From JAAXZI01 sp045863575 (GTDB taxonomy: Bacteria; Planctomycetota; Phycisphaerae; UBA1845; PWPN01), in assembly GCA_045863575.1 (NCBI GenBank), contig BTUC01000001.1, forward strand, positions 1 through 64,000: 64,000 bases of DNA. Reading direction: 5' to 3'. The first letter of the stretch is position 1. Every line of letters begins with the position of its first letter. Below, piece after piece: positions 27,210 to 35,491 of the stretch. Below the pieces are notes generated by a model, which was not told the origin of the DNA, did not search any database, and saw only the letters and a list, made by a program, of their open reading frames with translations. Position numbers and translations under genes: made by a program.

Positions 27210-29594
27210 ATGATGAGATCCCTCTGGCCATGGTTGCTGATCGGCTTGGGCGCTGTGGCGGTGGGCACCCTCTGGTTCCTCCAGGCGAACGGGCGAAGTG
27301 GGCTCAACCAGCCAGTGTCTCCCGGGCCTGAGATCCGCCCCACCACGCTGGCCGGTTCGCAAAGCTGCCGCGAGTGCCATCCACGCTTTTTCGATTTGTG
27401 GTCCACCTCGCATCATGGACTGGCCATGCAGCCGTTCACGCCGGACCTGGCCAGGACGTTCACCGCCCCGCCGCGCGAAATTGCCTCCGGGACTGACGTC
27501 TATCGCGCGGAAATCACCGCCGAGGGCGGCTTCGTACACGAGCGCGGCGAAGCGGGCGAGCGACGGTACCCGATCGCCCACGTCATGGGCGGCAAGAACA
27601 TCTACTACCTGTTGACTCCGCTCCATGGCGGTCGTCTTCAGACGCTGCCGGTCGCCTATGACGTCCGGCGAAATGAGTGGTTCGACACGGCCGCCAGCGC
27701 CATGCGCCATTTTCAGGAGGTCGAGGACGCGCCCGTCGCCTGGCGCGACCCCCTGTACACGTTCAATACCTCCTGCCACGCTTGCCACGTCAGCCAGCTC
27801 TCGACCAACTACGAACCGGCCAGCGACACGTATCACACCACCTGGCTCGAACCGGGAATTAACTGTGAAACCTGCCACGGCCCATCCGCCGACCACGTCC
27901 GCGTGTGCCGGGAGGCGCCTCCGGGCGAAACGCCCGCGGATCTGAAGATCATCCGGACCAGCACGTTCACCCCCCAGCAGCACAACGACTCCTGCTCCTC
28001 CTGCCACGCCAAGGCTTCGATCCTGACTGACGCGTTCCAGCCGCAGGAAAGCTTCTTTGACCACTTTGACCTGGCCACGCTCGAGAACCCCGACTTTTAC
28101 CCCGATGGGCGTGATCTGGGCGAAAACTACACGTATACGACCTGGCGCATGAGCGCCTGCGCCCAGGCCGGGGAGCTGCACTGCGTGCACTGCCATACCT
28201 CCAGCGGCCGTTACCGCTTCCACGGCGAAAAGGCCAATGACGCCTGCCTGCCCTGCCATGCTCAGCGGGTCGGCGACCCTGTGCCGCACACGCACCATCC
28301 GGCCGACAGCACGGGCAGCCAATGCGTCAATTGCCACATGCCCACCACCGAATTCGCCCGCATGCGGCGCAGCGACCACTCCATGCGGCCGCCGATGCCC
28401 GCGGCCACGCTCGCCCACAAATCGCCCAACGCCTGCAATCTCTGTCATGCCGACAAGGATGCCGCCTGGGCGGATGGTCATGTCCGCCAGTGGCATGCGG
28501 CCGACTACCAGGCCCCGGTGCTGCATCGGGCCGAGTTGATCGCCGCGGCGCGACGCAGCGACTGGTCGCGCCTGCCGGAGGTGCTGACGGAGATCACGGC
28601 CGCCCAGCGCGACGAGATTTTCGCCACGTCGTTCATCCGTCTGCTGGCCAACTGCGCGAAGCCGGATAAGTGGCCCACGCTGCTGGAGGCGCTGAAGGAT
28701 GCGTCACCGCTCGTGCGCTCGGCGGCAGCGACGGGGCTGGCAGGCTGGGGCGAGCCGCGAGCCCGACAGGCTCTGCTTGCGGCCACGGCCGATTCGTGCC
28801 GGCTCGTGCGCATTCGCGCGGCGGGCGCGCTGGCCGGGTATCCGGACACGGAACTGAATGCATCGGAGCGAGTGCGCCTGGTCGCGGCCACGGCTGAGTT
28901 GGAGAAATCGCTGCAAGTCCGGCTCGATGACTGGGCCTCGCACCACAGTCTGGGCAACCACTACATGGATACAGGCAGGCTCCAGGAAGCGGTAGCCTGT
29001 TTCCAGACGGCCTCGAAACTGCGCCCGGACATCGTTCACCCGCACGTCAACGCGGCCATCGCTCACGCCCGCCTGGGCAACAATGAGCAGTCGCGGCAAT
29101 GCCTCGAGCGGGCCCTGGCCATCGACCCGGACGACGCGGCGGCACATTTCAACATGGGCCTGCTGCAGGCGGAACTGGGCCGATCCGAGCTGGCGGTCGA
29201 TCACCTGCGCCGCGCCCTCACCGCGGATCCCCGCATGGGCCAGGCCGCGTACAACCTGGGGCTGCTGCTGATCGCCAGTCACCCGCAGGAGGGGCTCGAA
29301 CTGCTCCGCAAGGCCCACACGTTACATCCGGAGGATGCCCGGTTCGGCTATACGCTGGGGTTTTATCTTTACACGACCGGTGACGTGAATCAGGCGACAG
29401 CCCTGCTGGAGAGCGTCGTTGCGCAGCATTCTCAGTATGTCGACGCGCTCACATTACTCGGCTCCATCTACGAACAGCGGGCTCGCCACGAGGAGGCCCG
29501 CAACGTTTACCGCCAGGCGCTGGACGTCCCGTCGCTGTCGCCGTCGGACCGGCAGGCCATCGAGAGCCTGCTGCAGGCCGTTCCGCAACCGTAA
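27210..29594 (+). CDS. Octaheme c-type cytochrome fused to HEAT-like and TPR repeats
   Basis: Protein of 794 residues. An N-terminal hydrophobic segment (WPWLLIGLGAVAVGTLWFL) exports or anchors it. Residues 50-415 hold eight CxxCH heme motifs: CRECH, CHACH, CETCH, CSSCH, CVHCH, CLPCH, CVNCH and CNLCH. Residues 440-540 resemble short HEAT-like helices (PLVRSAAATGLAGWGEPRARQALL). Residues 565-790 are TPR units (WASHHSLGNHYMDTGRLQEAVACFQTASKLRPD, AAHFNMGLLQAELGRSELAVDHLRRAL). It probably acts in periplasmic electron transfer while the repeats bind a partner. The ccsA/resB-type genes at 60.3-64 kb belong to the pathway that attaches heme to such proteins. No terminal oxidase or reductase is nearby, so the redox partner is unknown. 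Confidence 0.88.
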   Translation: MMRSLWPWLLIGLGAVAVGTLWFLQANGRSGLNQPVSPGPEIRPTTLAGSQSCRECHPRFFDLWSTSHHGLAMQPFTPDLARTFTAPPREIASGTDVYRAEITAEGGFVHERGEAGERRYPIAHVMGGKNIYYLLTPLHGGRLQTLPVAYDVRRNEWFDTAASAMRHFQEVEDAPVAWRDPLYTFNTSCHACHVSQLSTNYEPASDTYHTTWLEPGINCETCHGPSADHVRVCREAPPGETPADLKIIRTSTFTPQQHNDSCSSCHAKASILTDAFQPQESFFDHFDLATLENPDFYPDGRDLGENYTYTTWRMSACAQAGELHCVHCHTSSGRYRFHGEKANDACLPCHAQRVGDPVPHTHHPADSTGSQCVNCHMPTTEFARMRRSDHSMRPPMPAATLAHKSPNACNLCHADKDAAWADGHVRQWHAADYQAPVLHRAELIAAARRSDWSRLPEVLTEITAAQRDEIFATSFIRLLANCAKPDKWPTLLEALKDASPLVRSAAATGLAGWGEPRARQALLAATADSCRLVRIRAAGALAGYPDTELNASERVRLVAATAELEKSLQVRLDDWASHHSLGNHYMDTGRLQEAVACFQTASKLRPDIVHPHVNAAIAHARLGNNEQSRQCLERALAIDPDDAAAHFNMGLLQAELGRSELAVDHLRRALTADPRMGQAAYNLGLLLIASHPQEGLELLRKAHTLHPEDARFGYTLGFYLYTTGDVNQATALLESVVAQHSQYVDALTLLGSIYEQRARHEEARNVYRQALDVPSLSPSDRQAIESLLQAVPQP

Positions 29595-29667
29595 GCCGTC
29601 ACCGGCCTGAGACCATCGGCCTGGGGATCGGCAAATCAAGAATTCCCCTGCCGTATCGATTCGGCGG

Positions 29668-29673
29668 TATACT
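29668..29673 (+). promoter_or_regulatory. -10-like box before uxaB
   Basis: TATACT ends 11 nt before the ATG at 29685, predicting a leader of about 5 nt; no Shine-Dalgarno is present. Confidence 0.4.
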
Positions 29674-29684
29674 CGTCGGTCTGC

Positions 29685-31190
29685 ATGGTTCCGAGACTGA
29701 ATCAAAGCGTCGCCCGCAGCCGCGTGGCCGGTCCGGCCGCTCCAGAAGCCCTGCGCTCCGCGCCCGAGCGGGTTCTGCTGATCGGCACCGGCAACTTCCA
29801 GCGCGCCTTTGCCGGCTGGATGATTCATGAAATGAACCGCCGCGGGCTTTTTCTGGGCCGGGCGGTGATTACACCGGCAACACCGGCCAGCCGAACCTCC
29901 GAAGTTTTCACTCAGCAGGACGGCTGCTACACCGTGCTGGCGCGCGGCCGCCGCGACGGCGAAATGCACGAGCAGACCACGCTGGTCACCGCGATCAGCC
30001 GCGCCGTCAGCCCGTGGCGCGACTGGCGTGGCTTCCTGGAGATCTCCTCCGCGCCGAGCTTGCGCTTCGTCATCTCCAATACCACCGAAGCGGGGATCGC
30101 CTACGAGCCCATCTCCTGGCCGGTGAACACGTGCCCGGCCTCATTCCCGGCCAGAGCGGCCGCCATGCTCTACGAGCGCTTTCAGCGGACGCAGGGCGCG
30201 GTCAACGCCGGGCTCATCTTCCTGCCCTGTGAGCTCATCGAAAACAACGGCACCACGCTGCGTGAGATAATCCTGCGGCACGTTGCGGACTGGGAGCTGG
30301 AGCCGGCGTTCAGGGACTGGCTGGAGAACACCTGCCGCTTCGCGAACACACTGGTGGATCGCATCGTGCCGGGCTTTCCGGAAGCCCAGGCCGCCCGGCT
30401 GTTCGAGGAGAACGGCTACGAAGACCGCCTGCTCACTACCTGCGAGCTCTACCACAACTGGGTCATCGAAGCCGACGCATCGCTGGCTGATGAGCTTCCG
30501 CTGCCCCGCGCGGGCCTGAGCGTCACGTTGACCCAGGACGTCGGCCCTTACCGCACGCGCAAGGTGCGCATCCTGAACGGAGCGCACACGGCCATGGTCC
30601 CGGTGGCCCTGCTGGCCGGACTGGACACCGTGCGCGAGAGCATAGAGGACCCAGCAATTGCCTCCTTTATTCAGCGGTGCCTCTTCGAGGAGATCATCCC
30701 CACGCTCGACTCCGACGCAGGAGATCCGCACGGCTTCGCCCGCGACGTCCTCGATCGTTTCAGAAACCCGACCATCGAGCACAAGCTCCGCAGCATCGCG
30801 CTGAACTGTACCTCCAAGTGGCAGGTCCGCGTGCTGCCCTCGCTGAACGCCAGCATCCGCCGGCATGGCAGGCCGCCACCGGGTCTGTGTGCCTCGCTGG
30901 CCGCACTCCTGGCGCTGTACCGCACGAATGAGCTGCCAGCGGGCGGGGCGAGAAGCAGCCACCGACTCCCGACCTGCCCGCTACAGGACACCCCGCAGGC
31001 TCTCGGCTTGCTGCGCGAGGCATGGAAGAATTATGATCAGGGCTGCGGGCCGGAGGTTCTCTGCCGCGACGTGCTGGCCCGATCGGAGCTGTGGGGTGAG
31101 GATCTCAACTCCCTGCCCGGACTTCTCGAACACGTCGCTCGGGACCTGGATCTGATTCTGCGGCACGGCGTCCGCGTCCTGCTCGGGTAG
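29685..31190 (+). CDS. uxaB: Tagaturonate reductase / altronate oxidoreductase
   Basis: NAD-dependent enzyme of the mannitol dehydrogenase family that interconverts tagaturonate and altronate in galacturonate breakdown. The 501-residue length fits. The Rossmann motif is RVLLIGTGNFQRAFAGWMI; YNTTEAGIAYEP-type (here FVISNTTEAGIAYEP) is typical for the UxaB branch; the conserved catalytic region is YRTRKVRILNGAHTAMVPVALL, containing the K-x(n)-N-x-x-H pattern. The C-terminal helical domain follows. uxaA starts 16 bp downstream, so they form an operon. The specific substrate rests on that neighbour and on family motifs; fructuronate reductase is the alternative. Confidence 0.9.
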   Translation: MVPRLNQSVARSRVAGPAAPEALRSAPERVLLIGTGNFQRAFAGWMIHEMNRRGLFLGRAVITPATPASRTSEVFTQQDGCYTVLARGRRDGEMHEQTTLVTAISRAVSPWRDWRGFLEISSAPSLRFVISNTTEAGIAYEPISWPVNTCPASFPARAAAMLYERFQRTQGAVNAGLIFLPCELIENNGTTLREIILRHVADWELEPAFRDWLENTCRFANTLVDRIVPGFPEAQAARLFEENGYEDRLLTTCELYHNWVIEADASLADELPLPRAGLSVTLTQDVGPYRTRKVRILNGAHTAMVPVALLAGLDTVRESIEDPAIASFIQRCLFEEIIPTLDSDAGDPHGFARDVLDRFRNPTIEHKLRSIALNCTSKWQVRVLPSLNASIRRHGRPPPGLCASLAALLALYRTNELPAGGARSSHRLPTCPLQDTPQALGLLREAWKNYDQGCGPEVLCRDVLARSELWGEDLNSLPGLLEHVARDLDLILRHGVRVLLG

Positions 31191-31206
31191 CCACCGAAAG
31201 GAAACC

Positions 31207-32703
31207 ATGCCCAGCCGACCGGTTCTCATCCGCATTCACCCGGACGACAATGTGGCCGTCGCCGTCGAGGACATCGAAAAGGGCGCCGACCTGCATCTTG
31301 AAGAGGTGCACATCAAGGCGCGAAACCCTATCCCGCGGGGTCACAAGGTCGCGATCGCCGCCATCGCGGCCCACCGGCCCGTGGTCAAATATGGCTACCC
31401 CATCGGCGAGGCCACCAAGGCCATCAAGGCCGGCGAGCACGTCCACCTGCACAACCTGCGAACGCGCCTGGACGGCCTGCTGGAATACACCTGGCAGCCG
31501 TCGACGGTGGAGATGCGGACGGAAAAGCCCGTCACTTTCGAGGGCTATCTGCGGCCGGACGGCCAGGTCGGCATCCGTAACGAGATCTGGATCATCCCGA
31601 CGGTCGGCTGCGTGAACAAGGTCTGCGAGCGCCTGGCCGGACGGTCCATGCGGACGCGGGTGAGCGGCCCCCTGGAAGGTGTTTACTACTTCCAGCATCC
31701 TTATGGCTGCTCACAGCTCGGCGATGATATGGCCACCACCCAGAAGCTGCTGGCCGGCCTGGTGCGCCACCCCAATGCCGCCGGCGTGCTCATCGTCGGA
31801 CTCGGCTGCGAGAACAATAACCTGGACGTCTTCCGGCAGTTCATGGGTGACATCGATCCGCGGCGGGTGCGCGCCTTCTCCGCCCAGCAGGTGGAGGATG
31901 AGCTGGAGCGCGGCATGGCCCTGCTGGAGGAGCTGGCGGATTACGCCCGGATGTTCCGGCGCACCACCCAGCCCGCCTCCAAGCTCAAGATCGGCCTGAA
32001 ATGCGGCGGCTCCGACGGATTCTCCGGCATCACCGCCAACCCGCTGCTGGGAGCCCTCTCTGACCGATTCGTGGCTATGGGCGGCACCACCCTTCTAACA
32101 GAAGTTCCGGAGATGTTCGGCGCCGAAACCATCCTCATGAACCGCTGTGCCGACCGCGCCACTTTTGAGAAGTGCGTGCGGCTGATCAACGACTTCAAGT
32201 CGTACTTCCTGCGGCACAACCAGCCCATTTATGAGAACCCGGCCCCCGGCAACAAGGACGGCGGCATCACCACGCTGGAGGACAAGTCCCTGGGCTGCAC
32301 CCAGAAGGGCGGCACCAGCGCCGTGACGGACGTGCTGGAGTATGGCCAGACGGCGACCCGGGCGGGCCTGAATCTGGTCCAGGCCCCGGGCAACGACATG
32401 GTCTCGGTCAGCGCGCTGACCGCCGCGGGAGCACACATGGTCCTGTTCACCACCGGGCGGGGAACCCCCCTGGGAGGTCCCGTGCCCACGGTGAAACTCT
32501 CCACCACCAGCGAACTGGCCCGGCTCAAGAAGAGCTGGATCGACTTCGACGCCGGCGTGCTCCTCGACGGCAAGCCGATGGCTGAACTGGCCAGCGAGCT
32601 GCTGGCCTTCTGCCTGGATATCGCCTCGGGACGGCGGCGCACCCGCAACGAGCACAACGACTTCCGCGAGATCGCCATTTTCAAGGACGGCGTCACCGTG
32701 TAA
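31207..32703 (+). CDS. uxaA: Altronate dehydratase
   Basis: Converts altronate to 2-keto-3-deoxygluconate. The 498-residue protein has an N-terminal SAF-like domain (RIHPDDNVAVAVEDIEKGAD, PRGHKVAIAAI) and the catalytic UxaA domain (VGCVNKVCERLAG, HPYGCSQLGDD, GLGCENNNLDVF, LKCGGSDGFSGITANPLLG). The conserved cysteines in these segments are probable Fe-S ligands. AAAGGA lies before the ATG. The isomerase (uxaC) and the KDG kinase/aldolase are not in this window. Confidence 0.95.
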   Translation: MPSRPVLIRIHPDDNVAVAVEDIEKGADLHLEEVHIKARNPIPRGHKVAIAAIAAHRPVVKYGYPIGEATKAIKAGEHVHLHNLRTRLDGLLEYTWQPSTVEMRTEKPVTFEGYLRPDGQVGIRNEIWIIPTVGCVNKVCERLAGRSMRTRVSGPLEGVYYFQHPYGCSQLGDDMATTQKLLAGLVRHPNAAGVLIVGLGCENNNLDVFRQFMGDIDPRRVRAFSAQQVEDELERGMALLEELADYARMFRRTTQPASKLKIGLKCGGSDGFSGITANPLLGALSDRFVAMGGTTLLTEVPEMFGAETILMNRCADRATFEKCVRLINDFKSYFLRHNQPIYENPAPGNKDGGITTLEDKSLGCTQKGGTSAVTDVLEYGQTATRAGLNLVQAPGNDMVSVSALTAAGAHMVLFTTGRGTPLGGPVPTVKLSTTSELARLKKSWIDFDAGVLLDGKPMAELASELLAFCLDIASGRRRTRNEHNDFREIAIFKDGVTV

Positions 32704-32793
32704 AGTCCCCTCGCGGAGTGTGCCGCTGCTGTGTCAGCAGTGTTGGGACACCCCGTCTCCGGGCTACTGCGATGGGTTCTTGGTCCCAGAAGA

Positions 32794-34257
32794 TCAGAAC
32801 TCGCGGCGCTGGCGGGCGGCCGGGATGTTGAGTTGCTGGCGGTATTTGGCGATCGTTCGGCGCGACACGTCGATGCCTTCCGACTGCAATTTCGCGGCGA
32901 TGTCGTCGTCGGAGAGCGGATCCTTCTTGTCCTCGCCGGCGATAATCTGTTCGACGCGGGCCTTCACCGAATCCCAACTGGTGGCTTCCCCACTCTCCGT
33001 TTCCGTACCGCCGGTGAAGAAAATCCGCAGCGGGAAAATGCCCCGAGGCGTCTGGATGTACTTGTCGGCCACCGTACGGCTGATCGTCGAAGGATCGCAG
33101 CCGAACTTCTCGGCCAGCTCGCTCATCCGCAGAATCTTCATTCCCGCGGCGCCGATGTCCAGAAAATCCCGCTGCCGCTGAATGACCTCGCGGGCCACCT
33201 CCAGCAGCCGGTTGCGGCGGTACTCGATCGCATCGATCAAGGCCCCCGCCGCCTCCAGGTTCTTGCGGATGAACTCGCGGGCCTCTTTCTCGTTGCGATG
33301 ATCGCTCAGCATGCGCCGGTACGTGTCGGAGATGCGCAGCCGCGGACTGTTGCCTCGGGCCAGCCGGACCGTGTAGTCCTCCTCCTCCTCGTCGTACTCC
33401 ACAATCACGTCGGGAGTGATCACGGGCACTTCGCGCTCGACGATGAGGTGGCCCGGCCAGGGATTCAGCCTCCCCAGGTTGCGGACCGCCTGCTTGATTT
33501 CCTCAATACTCTTGCCCGTGGCCTTGGCGATCGCCGGGTAGCGGTTCTTCTCGATGTCCGGAAGGTGCCGCTCCAGCAGAATCCGCTCCAGTTCGTGGTC
33601 CCCCTCGAGGGCCAGGAGCTGGTTGAGCAGGCACTCCTTCAAATCGCGCGCGGCGATCCCCGGCGGATCCAGCGACTGCACCCAGTCAAGCGCTTCTTCC
33701 ATCTCCGCCTGGGTGAAGGGCGGCACGTGCTGCTCGGCGATCTGCTCCAGCGGAGTGCGCAGATACCCGTTATCCTCTATGTAGTTGATGATGAGCTCGC
33801 CGGCCTTGCGGATGTTGCCGTTGACGCCCACCAGCGCCCACTGGTGCTGAAGGTACTCGTTGAGCGACTCGGGCCGGCTGGCCGTGTTGGCCATCGCGTC
33901 CATCTTCGCGTCGCGCTCGCCGGAATCGGCCCGCGCCCGCCCGAAGGATTGGTCGGAATCGTCGAAATCGTACTCCCGGGAGAGCCGCTCCAGGCGGCTG
34001 AAGCCCTCCGCCTCGGCCTGGGCTTCGCCGGCCGGACCCACCGGCAACAGCTCTCCGTCGCCGCGCGCTTCCGTCTCCACCGGGCGCTCCGGCTCCTCCT
34101 CCTCGAGGGCCGGATTGCGCTCCATCTCCTCGCGGATCTTCGCCTCCAGCGCCATCAGCGGCAACTGGAGAATGTTCATCGACTGGATGAGCTGCGGCGT
34201 GAGCCGTTGCTCTTGTCGAAGACCCAGCGACAGATTTTGAGACATGAACTGCGACAT
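32794..34257 (-). CDS. rpoN: RNA polymerase sigma-54 factor
   Basis: Alternative sigma factor that needs enhancer-binding AAA+ activators. The 487-residue protein has the Gln/Leu-rich activator region (SLGLRQEQRLTPQLIQSMNILQLPLMALEAKI), an acidic spacer (residues 50-120, rich in Glu and Asp), the core-binding domain, an HTH (LAEKFGCDPSTISRTVADKYIQTPRGIFPLR) and an RpoN box (SRRTIAKYRQQL) near the C-terminus. It follows recR in the same orientation but has its own -10-like box. No sigma-54 activator gene is in the window. Confidence 0.95.
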   Translation of the reverse strand: MSQFMSQNLSLGLRQEQRLTPQLIQSMNILQLPLMALEAKIREEMERNPALEEEEPERPVETEARGDGELLPVGPAGEAQAEAEGFSRLERLSREYDFDDSDQSFGRARADSGERDAKMDAMANTASRPESLNEYLQHQWALVGVNGNIRKAGELIINYIEDNGYLRTPLEQIAEQHVPPFTQAEMEEALDWVQSLDPPGIAARDLKECLLNQLLALEGDHELERILLERHLPDIEKNRYPAIAKATGKSIEEIKQAVRNLGRLNPWPGHLIVEREVPVITPDVIVEYDEEEEDYTVRLARGNSPRLRISDTYRRMLSDHRNEKEAREFIRKNLEAAGALIDAIEYRRNRLLEVAREVIQRQRDFLDIGAAGMKILRMSELAEKFGCDPSTISRTVADKYIQTPRGIFPLRIFFTGGTETESGEATSWDSVKARVEQIIAGEDKKDPLSDDDIAAKLQSEGIDVSRRTIAKYRQQLNIPAARQRREF

Positions 34258-34268
34258 GGTTCAACTAC

Positions 34269-34274
34269 AGTATA
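34269..34274 (-). promoter_or_regulatory. -10-like box before rpoN
   Basis: On the minus strand TATACT ends 11 nt before the ATG (34257), the same spacing as at uxaB. TTGTGC, 19 bp further upstream, may be the -35. Leader about 5 nt; no Shine-Dalgarno. Confidence 0.45.
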
Positions 34275-34390
34275 CTGGACGAATTCATCTCCCGCACAAT
34301 AACAGGGGTCAAAAGCCCGAGCCCGCAACGCTTCGCCCGATGGCCATCCACCGGACGTCCACCCCCTGCACATTTTTCCTGGACGTGAGG

Positions 34391-34422
34391 AGACTGCCTC
34401 TGGATCGACAGATGGGCAGTCT
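34391..34422. repeat. 8-bp inverted repeat between recR and rpoN
   Basis: AGACTGCC and GGCAGTCT are perfectly complementary around a 16-nt loop, just after the recR stop. There is no T run, so it is only a weak terminator candidate. Confidence 0.4.
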
Positions 34423-34430
34423 GCGCCCGT

Positions 34431-35021
34431 TCACAGGGGCGTACGTCCCGTAATCGCCGCCTCGAGCATCGCCCGGGAGGCATACTCGACCTGCGAACCG
34501 ACGGCCAAGCCGCGGGCCAACCGTGAAATCACAACTCCCAGCGAGGACAGCCGCCCCTGAATATACAGCGCCGTGGCGTCCCCCTCCAGCGTGGGATTGG
34601 TGGCCAGCACGACCTCGCGAACCTGCCCGCCCCGAACGCGTTCCACCAGGCCGTCGACGGTCAGGTGCTCCGGCTCCACACCCTCCAGCGGGGCAATATG
34701 ACCCATCAGCACATGGTACACCCCGCGGATTAATCCGGTGGTCTCCAGCAGCAGCACGTCTTTGGGCTGCTCCACCACCACGATCAGACCGGCGTCCCGC
34801 TGAGGGTCGCGGCAGATGGCACACAACTCGGCTTCAGCCAGATTGTAACAGCGCCGGCAGTGCCGCAGATTCCGCTTGACGTCGCGGATGGCATCCGCCA
34901 GGGGGAGGGCCTCCTGAGGCTGTGCCCGCAGCAGATGAAAGGCGATCCGCTCCGCACTGCGCGGCCCCACTCCGGGCAGCTTGGTGAGTTCACTCATCAA
35001 CCGGGTCAGTGACTCAGGCAT
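34431..35021 (-). CDS. recR: Recombination mediator RecR
   Basis: Acts with RecO/RecF to load RecA at gaps. Starting at the ATG 35021 gives 196 residues, the usual length; an upstream ATG (35105) would add a non-conserved extension. The protein shows the N-terminal HhH region (LTKLPGVGPRSAERIAFHLL), a Zn finger (CRRCYNLAEAELCAIC), and a Toprim domain (DAGLIVVVEQPKDVLLLETTG, VVLATNPTLEGDATALYI), and the C-terminal Walker-B-like segment. It is downstream of dnaX and ybaB, the classic bacterial order. Confidence 0.96.
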   Translation of the reverse strand: MPESLTRLMSELTKLPGVGPRSAERIAFHLLRAQPQEALPLADAIRDVKRNLRHCRRCYNLAEAELCAICRDPQRDAGLIVVVEQPKDVLLLETTGLIRGVYHVLMGHIAPLEGVEPEHLTVDGLVERVRGGQVREVVLATNPTLEGDATALYIQGRLSSLGVVISRLARGLAVGSQVEYASRAMLEAAITGRTPL

Positions 35022-35119
35022 CCCGCGCGGCAGATCGCTCAAGCAGCAAACTCCTGGGCAAAACGCATTCGACCCGGGTGCGTCCCGGAAGCCCCCAAAT
35101 ACCAATCGCCGTCTGGGGT

Positions 35120-35452
35120 CTACTGTCCCATCATATCGGTCAGGCCCGGTATGTTGAGCCCGCCGGTCAGCTTGGCCATCTCCGCCTTCATGGCCTCATG
35201 CGACTTGCGAACAGCCGAAACCACGGCCGCCTTGACCAGGTCCTCCAGCAGTTCCACGTCGCTGGTAGCTTGCGGGTCGATTTTAATGCTCACCAGTTCA
35301 CCCCGTCCGTCCACCTGGGCCCGGACCATCCCCGCGCCGGCATCCGCTTCGTGACGCTGCTGAGCCAGCTCCTCCTGAACCTTCTGCATATTCTCCTGCA
35401 GACTCTTGGCCTGCTTGATCATCGATGCGAAGTTGCCCAAACCACCGAACAT
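35120..35452 (-). CDS. ybaB: YbaB/EbfC nucleoid-associated protein
   Basis: Small DNA-binding protein of 110 residues, typical length. The N-terminal helix (MIKQAKSLQENMQKVQEELAQ) and the central GMVRAQVDGRGELVSIKIDP are family hallmarks. GAGGAG lies 8 nt before the ATG. It sits between dnaX (39 bp upstream) and recR, as in many bacteria. Confidence 0.95.
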   Translation of the reverse strand: MFGGLGNFASMIKQAKSLQENMQKVQEELAQQRHEADAGAGMVRAQVDGRGELVSIKIDPQATSDVELLEDLVKAAVVSAVRKSHEAMKAEMAKLTGGLNIPGLTDMMGQ

Positions 35453-35491
35453 GCCGTGACTCCTCGTTTTATGCGCCGTGAGATTGTAGGC

